NCBI RefSeq assembly: GCF_000317245.1
Contig: NZ_AJLJ01000353.1
Coordinates: 1 to 48,663 of the forward strand
Source of the DNA: Fischerella muscicola SAG 1427-1 = PCC 73103
GTDB taxonomy: Bacteria > Cyanobacteriota > Cyanobacteriia > Cyanobacteriales > Nostocaceae
Direction of reading: 5' to 3'
Length of the DNA stretch: 48,663 nt
Each line of letters opens with the position of its first letter. Positions within the stretch are counted from its first letter, which is position 1. Below, piece after piece: positions 18,206 to 26,100 of the stretch. Below the pieces are notes generated by a model. The model worked only from the letters and a program-made list of their open reading frames with translations. It had not been told where the DNA came from and searched no databases. Position numbers and translations under genes: made by a program.

Positions 18206-19696
18206 TCAGTATAGAAGAGAGGTTTTACGGATACAAGGAAAAGTCAGACTGTTAAATAAGTGCTGACTAAAATAGATCCGGTACAATTCACGACTAATGG
18301 TTATTCCATCCATTTGAAACTTCACCAGTCCCATACTCTCTAATTGATGAGCGATCGTAGGTTCTAGTGAAATGCTGCGTTCTGAATCAATTAAACTTTC
18401 AAAAGCCTCTGCTAGATTAGCGTTTTCTTGCAGTGTTACCAGAAGTCGGCGCAAATGAGTGCGATAGATCCCTATGTCTGTAGCTGCTTCTCGCAAAAGT
18501 TCCGATAATGTTATTTTTTGACGGCAAAGGTAGTAAAGAGCAATCCGCACCAAAGCTGGATGTCCACCAACCATTTCCATTATGTGTTCAACTTCCCTGT
18601 TTTGCTGCCAATTGAGTCCATGACGTACTGCTAATTCCTCGATTTGTGAGCGAGTAAACTCAGGTAACTGCAATGGTAGCCCTATGTTGCATGGAGATTG
18701 ACACAGATTTTGGGGTATGTAAAACTCTGTAGAGTAAGTCATAATTAGGCGTAGTTTCTGCCAAGTCTCCTCTTCTTGAGCTTCTTCATTCCAGGAACGT
18801 AACAAGGACACAAATTCTTGACCCAATTCAGAGTGTTCAAAAATTCGGTTTAGCTCATTTAATGCCAAAACTACAGGGGTCTCTACAAACTCCAGTAGAT
18901 AATTTTTTAAGTATGAGCTACAGCTTACCTTGCTGCCAGTTTCTTGATCCCAGTATTCATCTAGTTTGGGTTCTAAATTCAATTGCACAGATACACTTTT
19001 ACAGAGCCACCGTAAGAATTTATCCAGGTTTCTCAGAATAGCGACATCAACTTGATTGAAATCTAAACTGACAATTCGATACCCCAAAGCTTTAGAACGT
19101 GCCAAAATTCTGAACATTAGGGAGGTTTTACCCATTTCTTTGGGAGCTTTGATATGAATAACGCATCCCGGTAGAGTGATTTCTCGATAAGCTAATTCTT
19201 CAATTGGAGGGCGAGGAATGTAATATATTGAATCCAGAGGCACAGGGCCACTGGGATATTTCAGAAAATTAGCTAGAGATGAGCAAACACAAGAATTTTT
19301 GGTCAAATTCTGTATTTTTCGCCGCTCTGTTTCAACTACATGATCCTGAACAGCATCAATATTTATGAACTCCTGATTATCTAATAGATGGATATAGTCA
19401 AATCCTCTACAAAATTCACCACTTTTATCACAACAGGTGTAATCTTCTTTTCTTAAATCGAGATTAAAGGCACTAAAGCAAAATTTTAGAGTACGTTGAT
19501 CTAGTCCAGTAGTGAGAGACCATAGGCGGCTGATACTTTTAGTAGATACTTTCATCCGCTCGCTGAGTTTTTCTTGAGTAAAACGCTCTCCATTGTTTTC
19601 TTGTATTTCTGCTAACTCAATCGCAGCTTGTAAACGCTTCAGTCCTACAGCAGTTAAGATGACACCCCGGATACGTTTTGTTTTTTGATTTTCCAT
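18206..19696 (-). CDS. HTH plus AAA-like domain protein (AAA_35 type) with degenerate Walker B
   Basis: This 496-residue protein begins with a helical region including an HTH-like segment (about 38-60, FTQEKLSERMKVSTKSISRL), the pattern found at the N terminus of cyanobacterial vWA-MoxR-associated proteins. It is followed by the AAA-like ATPase domain (about 148-420) with the domain entry GPVPLDSIYYIPRP, P-loop APKEMGKTS (184-192, Lys190) and the sensor-like stretch LRLIMTYSTEFY. The Walker B position reads LALNELNRIFE: Asn280 and Asn283 stand where family members normally have Asp (LAxDExDRxF). The C-terminal LVRIALYYLCR helical region and last domain are typical. A possible product is a nucleotide-dependent regulator or defence-type NTPase whose hydrolysis may be impaired. 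The ATG at 19696 fits the family start. Confidence 0.8.
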   Translation of the reverse strand: MENQKTKRIRGVILTAVGLKRLQAAIELAEIQENNGERFTQEKLSERMKVSTKSISRLWSLTTGLDQRTLKFCFSAFNLDLRKEDYTCCDKSGEFCRGFDYIHLLDNQEFINIDAVQDHVVETERRKIQNLTKNSCVCSSLANFLKYPSGPVPLDSIYYIPRPPIEELAYREITLPGCVIHIKAPKEMGKTSLMFRILARSKALGYRIVSLDFNQVDVAILRNLDKFLRWLCKSVSVQLNLEPKLDEYWDQETGSKVSCSSYLKNYLLEFVETPVVLALNELNRIFEHSELGQEFVSLLRSWNEEAQEEETWQKLRLIMTYSTEFYIPQNLCQSPCNIGLPLQLPEFTRSQIEELAVRHGLNWQQNREVEHIMEMVGGHPALVRIALYYLCRQKITLSELLREAATDIGIYRTHLRRLLVTLQENANLAEAFESLIDSERSISLEPTIAHQLESMGLVKFQMDGITISRELYRIYFSQHLFNSLTFPCIRKTSLLY

Positions 19697-20604
19697 ATAT
19701 CTGTAGATAGATGTTTATCTACTTAACTTGATATCAATCATGAGACTAATTGAGTTTTCAATAGACGCTCGTTTTCATTTCAAGTGATCCGAACTTATTA
19801 AATTATTTTAAAACTAAACAATTAAAAAAATTAGAGATACTTAAATTCATCAACTTCCAAATTTATAAACTTCGTTATATATTCAGTTATATATGGTTCA
19901 TTTAAGATACTCAAATAAATCATATAGCTATCACTTTTCTACAAAAAAGTAGGAAAATATCTGCAATTCCATATAAATCCAATCAACAAGTAATTAAATA
20001 TACTTATTTTCGGAAAAATTGTTGTTATTTAGATTTTTAACCAAGATCAGTATTCTAATTAGTTGTTTTGTTGTCATGGGACATATTTATAGTTTTTTTC
20101 TATATTTTCAATTAATAATATTGATAGTTCAGTACGATTCAATGTGCTTTAACAAGCTGTATTGATGGTGCCAAAAGTAGCTACCCAGAAAAAATTGAGC
20201 AAATTATAACGGACTTTCCAGATTTGGCGATCGCGTAAACTCTGGATGCGTTAATAGCTTTGATTCTTCCCTGAATTTGTGGTTTAAATTCAACTCGTTG
20301 AGATGCTTGGAGATTGCCTAATACACATAATCAAGTATTAGATATTACAAGAAAAAATCAAATGCGATCGCTATTATTTTGTAATTAAATTCATGGAGAT
20401 AGAAAACAGGGAATAATCATACACTTTTATATTTTTAAATCCTTTGTCTTCCTTGTCCCTCTTCGTCTCCACTTCAATTTGTAATTGTGATTACAGCGAC
20501 TTGTTACAAAATAATCCTCTATGGAGGGATTCACAATTGGAGGATTTATTAGATAAATTGCTAAGGAGTTGTTGCGATTCCTTGTAAGTGAAGGTTAGTC
20601 CTTC
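19697..20604. other. 908-bp AT-rich spacer between divergent genes
   Basis: No intact gene was seen. The first 450 bp are very AT-rich. At 20165-20330 the minus strand has about 45 codons with weak resemblance to a membrane fusion protein lipoyl segment (LQASQRVEFKPQIQGRI), ended by stops on both sides. TAATAC/GTATTA arms surround 20319-20341. CTTTGTCTTCCTTGTCCCTC at about 20441-20460 is short tandem repeat-like. Promoters for the divergent genes must lie here but cannot be placed. Confidence 0.35.
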
Positions 20605-23019
20605 ATGAAAATTTTGTTAGTTGAAGACGATCTATCTATATGTGAATTTCTCTCTGGCACACTAACCGCCTATCGATACACAGTCGATGTTGCAACTGAC
20701 GGTCAGCTTGGTTTGGAATTAGCTCTTCAAGGAGAGTATTGTGTTATTTTGCTTGATGTTATGCTTCCCAGACTTGATGGGTTGAGCATATGTCGTCAAT
20801 TACGCGATCATAAATGTCAAACTCCAATCCTCATGCTGACAGCAAAAGACTCAGATGAGGACATTGTCATGGGTCTGGATGTGGGAGCAGACGATTATGT
20901 GACGAAGCCTTGCGAACCTTCTCAACTAGTAGCGCGAATTCGTGCTTTGTCGCGTCGTCAGGTAAGTGCAATGTCTTATCCAGTATTGATGTGGGGAAAT
21001 TTGTGTCTTGATCCAAACTTGATACAAGTAACTTATAAGCAACAACTCATTGCTCTTAGCCCCAAGGAATATAGCTTACTGGAGCTTTTTTTACGGCATC
21101 CTCAACGGATATTCAGCCGTGGCAACATTATTGATCATCTCTGGTCAATTGATGAATCCCCTACAGATGCTGCGGTGACGAACTTGATCAAAGACCTGCG
21201 ACGTAAACTCAAAAGTGTAGGGATGGTAGAGGAGTTAATTGAGACGGTGTATCGCTTGGGATATCGGTTAAAGGTAGCGCCACAGAAAGACAAACAAGAG
21301 CAAGCAGAAACAAAACAGCAAGAGCCAAGCAACCCCGAACAAGAAGCTTTAGTAATGATTGAGGAAGCTACAGAGGATTTTCAGACTTCTTTGCCAGAAC
21401 GAATTAAAGTTTTAGAAACCGTCGCGCGATCGCTCCAAGTTGATGATTTCGATTCTACACAACTACAGCGTGCCAAAGAGGAAGCACACCGATTGGCAGG
21501 TGCTTTAGGGACGTTTGGATATGTCAAAGGATCAGAGTTAGCGCGAGCCATCGAACACCTATTTAGTGATCAATCCGAGTTGGGAGAGCAGCAATTTACC
21601 CAATTTCTGCAATTGCTCGCACAGTTGCAGCAAGAAATCGCCAATCCACCTGTTTCTCCCACAATCCCCAACCTATCAACACTTGATATACCTTTGGTGT
21701 TGGTGATTGATGATGATCATTTTTTCACAGAGTCATTGCGCCAAGTTGCACCAATGCGAGGACTACAAGTAGAGGTGATTGCTGAGGAGTCAAATACATT
21801 GGAGCAAGTGGCGAGTAAATCTCCTAGTGTGATTTTACTGACTCTGAATCCTGCTTCCATGCCAGCCAAGCTAACTCTACTGGAAAAGTTAAAAGTACAC
21901 TTTCCTGGGATTCCAGTGCTGACTTTGGCTGAACAAGATTTTTTAGATACTCGAATTAGCGTTGCAAGTTTGGGAAGTGAGTGTTATCTTCTCAAATCTA
22001 CTACAACAGAACAAATATTTGAGGCGATCGCTCAATTTCTGCCACCAACCACCCCATCCAGTCCCAGAGTCATGATTGTTGATGATGACCCAGTGCAGCT
22101 GAAAACACTAGCACTTCTGTTACAACCTTGGGGACTTGAGGTGACATCTGTTGACAATCCAGAGCAGTTTTGGCAAGTGCTAACTTCTACTGAGCCGGAT
22201 CTGTTGCTGTTAGATTTGGAAATGCCTACCTTTAATGGAATTGAATTGTGCCGTGTGGTGCGGCAAGATTTCAAATACGCAGATTTACCGATAATTGTTG
22301 TTACTGCTCATATTAGTACAGACTCCATTCAACAAGTGTTTGCAGCCGGAGCAGATGAATTTATTAGTAAGCCAATTGTTAGCCCAGAACTCGTAACTCG
22401 TGTGTTGAGTCGGATTGAGGGAACCTCGCGATCACAAGGCGCAAGGCTAACGCGTATCCAGCAACAACTGCTGCGATCTCAGCAACAGCAATTGCAAATA
22501 TCTCAACAAGAAGCCAAGCTTGATTCATTAACTCAAGTTGCAACTCGTTACCATTGTGATAAATTCCTCGAACGAGAATGGCAACACCTCATCCATAAAC
22601 AAACTTCACTTAGTTTAATAATTTGTGATATTGATCATTTCCAGATTTATAACGATCGCTACGGCTATCAAGCTGGAAATAGTTGTTTGCAACAAGTAGC
22701 TCACACTCTTCGCCAATGCATTGACCCTAGTCATGATCTATTGGCGCGATCCGGTGGAGATGAATTTATGATTGTTTTGTCAGATACAGGTTTGGTTGAG
22801 GCGTTGCAGGTCGTAGAGCGAATTCAGCAAGCGATCGCAACTCTCCAAATTCCTCATCAATCCCCTGCTACTAGTGGTTATATCACATTGAGTTTGGGGG
22901 TCACAGGTTCTATACCAAACCAAGATAATTCTTATAAAGATTTGATTGCGATCGCCAAGCAGGCTCTATATACTGCAAAAGCGAGAGGATTTAATACCTA
23001 CTGTTTATATTCATTGTAA
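20605..23019 (+). CDS. response regulator REC-wHTH-Hpt-REC-REC-GGDEF
   Basis: This 804-residue soluble regulator has two kinds of output. Order: receiver (1-115) with Asp51 (LLDVMLPRLDG) and TKP; OmpR/PhoB-type winged helix (about 128-225, ending ETVYRLGYRL); Hpt domain (about 260-345) with phospho-His295 (EEAHRLAGALGTFGY); a second receiver-like domain (about 368-475) that has IDDDH but reads LLTLNPASM where the phospho-Asp should be, so it cannot be phosphorylated normally; a third receiver (about 487-605) with Asp537 (LLDLEMPTFNG); and a GGDEF diguanylate cyclase (about 640-800) with intact SGGDEF (717-721). The inhibitory-site RxxD is PSHD here. It therefore could bind DNA and make cyclic di-GMP. 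The next gene on the same strand is the giant histidine kinase, 100 bp downstream, a likely partner. Confidence 0.9.
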   Translation: MKILLVEDDLSICEFLSGTLTAYRYTVDVATDGQLGLELALQGEYCVILLDVMLPRLDGLSICRQLRDHKCQTPILMLTAKDSDEDIVMGLDVGADDYVTKPCEPSQLVARIRALSRRQVSAMSYPVLMWGNLCLDPNLIQVTYKQQLIALSPKEYSLLELFLRHPQRIFSRGNIIDHLWSIDESPTDAAVTNLIKDLRRKLKSVGMVEELIETVYRLGYRLKVAPQKDKQEQAETKQQEPSNPEQEALVMIEEATEDFQTSLPERIKVLETVARSLQVDDFDSTQLQRAKEEAHRLAGALGTFGYVKGSELARAIEHLFSDQSELGEQQFTQFLQLLAQLQQEIANPPVSPTIPNLSTLDIPLVLVIDDDHFFTESLRQVAPMRGLQVEVIAEESNTLEQVASKSPSVILLTLNPASMPAKLTLLEKLKVHFPGIPVLTLAEQDFLDTRISVASLGSECYLLKSTTTEQIFEAIAQFLPPTTPSSPRVMIVDDDPVQLKTLALLLQPWGLEVTSVDNPEQFWQVLTSTEPDLLLLDLEMPTFNGIELCRVVRQDFKYADLPIIVVTAHISTDSIQQVFAAGADEFISKPIVSPELVTRVLSRIEGTSRSQGARLTRIQQQLLRSQQQQLQISQQEAKLDSLTQVATRYHCDKFLEREWQHLIHKQTSLSLIICDIDHFQIYNDRYGYQAGNSCLQQVAHTLRQCIDPSHDLLARSGGDEFMIVLSDTGLVEALQVVERIQQAIATLQIPHQSPATSGYITLSLGVTGSIPNQDNSYKDLIAIAKQALYTAKARGFNTYCLYSL

Positions 23020-23119
23020 GTTAAAAAACTTTACTTTTTAGTTTCCTTATTTGACATGGCTATAACAACCAAATTCTAGGAAAGCGCCAATTTTCTTGTG
23101 TATTGAACAGTAAGTGAAT

Positions 23120-26100
23120 ATGATCACATTCTTATCACACTTAATCGTTGAAGCAGAGAAAGCGCGAGTTCTGGGTCAAGTCGTTGCAGCAGAAGAATAT
23201 TATGAGCAAGCGATTGACGCAGCGAAAACAAATGGTTCTTTAGAAGAAGAAGCTTTGGCGTATAAATTAGCCGCTAAGTATTATCTAGAACGCGGTAGAC
23301 CAAGGTTTGCTCAAAATTACATGGAAGAGGCATACTATGCTTACACACGCTTGGATGCAACAGCAAAGGTAAAGGAGTTAGAAACAAAATATCCACAGCT
23401 ACTATTTGAATTATTATCAGCTAACAGCAATATTTATAAGCGCTCAATCAGTCCCAAAGTCAGCAGTAACTCATCAGAAGAAGCGTTGAGATTACTGGAG
23501 ACTGTAACTAAAGCTAATATCGCTATTTCGAGCGAACTTGAATTTGAACAGTTACTTAAAGTCTTACTGAAAATCTTGATTGAGAATGCTAACGCACAAA
23601 CAGGTTATATAATTTTGCCTTCCTCAACAAATTTAGAAAATGGGGAAGAATGGAAAATAGCAGCCTCTGGCACTATAGATACCGAAACTAGCGAAGATGC
23701 TTTGGGAAAACCTACGCTAAAAATCAGTGTGCAGTCTCTTTCTATAGATGATTATCTCCCGAAATCAGTGATTAATTATGTTATCCACACTTTAAAAAAT
23801 TTTGTTGTGGATGATGCTAGCTGTGAAGATAAATTTATTCATGATCCTTATATTAAACAACATCAAACTAAATCGATATTGTGTGCGTCACTGCTCAATC
23901 AAGGGAAACTAATTGGGATAGTATATCTGGAAAATAATATTACTAATGGAGTATTTACAAAAAAGCAATTAGATATATTGCAATTATTATTTACACAGGC
24001 AGCAATTTCGATTTCTAATGCCAAAATATATAGCCAATTGCATGAGAATGAGAAACAATTTCGCGCAAGGGAGAAGCGCGTAAATCAGATTCTCGATGCC
24101 ATACCTGTAGCGGTAACTGCACATGATCCCACAGGAAGATTCATTTATGGCAATCTGAAAGCACAGCAATTACTTGGGATAAAAACTCCACTAGAAATCA
24201 AAACTGAGCAACTGTCACAAGTTTTTCAAATTTATCAGGCGGGAACTGACCAGCTTTACCCGATTGATCAACTGCCCCTTGTACGCACTTTTGCAGGTGA
24301 ATCGGTGAAGATTGATGACATGGAATTGCGTCAAGCAGATAAAACTATCCCTCTAGAAGTTTTGACAGTTCCAATTTTTGATGAAACAGGCGTAATTATT
24401 TATGCGATCGCGGCTTTTAGTGACATCACCGAACGCAAGCAAGCCCAGAAATTTATAGCCGACTACAATCACACTCTCGAAACTCAAATTGCAGAACGGA
24501 CAAAAAAACTACATCAGCAAAACGAAATTTTACAAGCTTTGTTTGACCACATTCCTGTGATGTTGAAAATTCGTGACCAAGCAGATCAAACATTAGTCAT
24601 TAACCGAGAATATGAGCGTATTCTCGGTTGGACTTTAGACGATCTGCGAGACGTTGAATGGTTGGCAAAATGCTATCCTGATACAGAACAACGTCAACAG
24701 GTGAGAGAACATATTCAAGCGGCAACTGGAAAATGGCAGGATTTCAGAACTAGGTGTCGGAATGGTCGCTATATAGATACGACCTGGGCAAATATTCGCC
24801 TCAGTGCAGGTCAAATAATTGGTATTGGACAAGACATCAGCGATCGCAAGCAACTAGAAAAGGCTTTGCAAGCATCACAAGCGAAACTCAACGATATTCT
24901 TAACTCCGCAGGTGCTTCAATCGCCAGTTTCCGCGTTTACCCTGACCGCACTTGGGAGAATGAGTATCACTCCTTGGGTTGTGAAACCGTTTTTGGTTAT
25001 ACTCCCCAAGAATTAACTCCAGAACTTTGGTTATCACGAGTTCCTTCGCAAGATTTAGCAGCCATTACTGAACGAGCTTTTGCAGTGATCGCCCAAGAAC
25101 AAGCGATTACAGTGGAGTATCGCTTTTATCACAGAAATTGCTCTCTGCGCTGGATTGCACACACCTTAACCTCTCGCTGGGAGCAAGCAGGGGGTTGCTG
25201 GATAGTCACTATGGTTGGAGTTGACATCACTGCTCGCAAGCAGGTAGAGGAAGAATTACAGGAGGCTTACAAGCAATTAGAAGAGTACAGCACTGATTTA
25301 GAAGCAATCAATCAGGAATTGCAACTGACTCTTGAACATCTACAGGTGCTGGAAGAAAAACAGCAAGAGCAGAATCACCAATTGGTGCATGAGCAACAGC
25401 GCTATGAGGAGTTGTTTAACTTTGCACCGGATGGATACTTACTTACAGATGCACAAGGGAGAATTCAAGAAGCCAACTGTGCAATCACAGCACTACTCTC
25501 TATAGAGTCGGGATTTTTAGTTGGCAAACCTTTAGTTAGTTTTATTCCAGTATCTGCTCGTCGGACATTTCGCACTCAATTAAATCATCTATCATTGCTC
25601 CCAGATAAACAAACCTGGGAACTAAGCCTGCAACCTCGCAAAGGTGAGCCTTTTCCTGCTGAAATTACAGTTGCTCCTGTACGTGATGGCAACAAACTCA
25701 TCGCTCTACGTTGGCTGATTCGAGATATCACAGTTCGTAAACAAGCCGAGATGGCGTTGCGAGAAAGTGAAGAACGATTTCGTGAGATTGCCGAAAATAT
25801 CAATCAAATTTTCTTTGTTTGGTCTGCTAATTCTGAGCAGTTTTTGTATATCAGTCCTGGGTATGAAAAAATTTACGGGATGAGTTGTGAGAGTCTTTAT
25901 CAAAATCCCCAATCTTGGCTAAATTTAGTACACCCAGATGACCTTAAATCAGTATGGCAATCTCTCAATCAACAGTCTCAAGGTAAGGCTGCTCGGCGTG
26001 AATATCGGATCATTAAATCCGATGGCACAATTCGTTGGATGTTTGCGGAAGTGTTTCCAATTTTTGATTCAGGCGGAAAACTTTTACGCTACATCGGATT

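Noticed and set aside
20165..20330. Minus-strand 45-codon stretch resembling a membrane fusion protein segment (LQASQRVEFKPQIQGRIKAI)
   Set aside because: Similarity is short and by eye only, is closed by stops on both sides, and breaks down at a HIP1 site. Mentioned in the spacer entry but not called a pseudogene.
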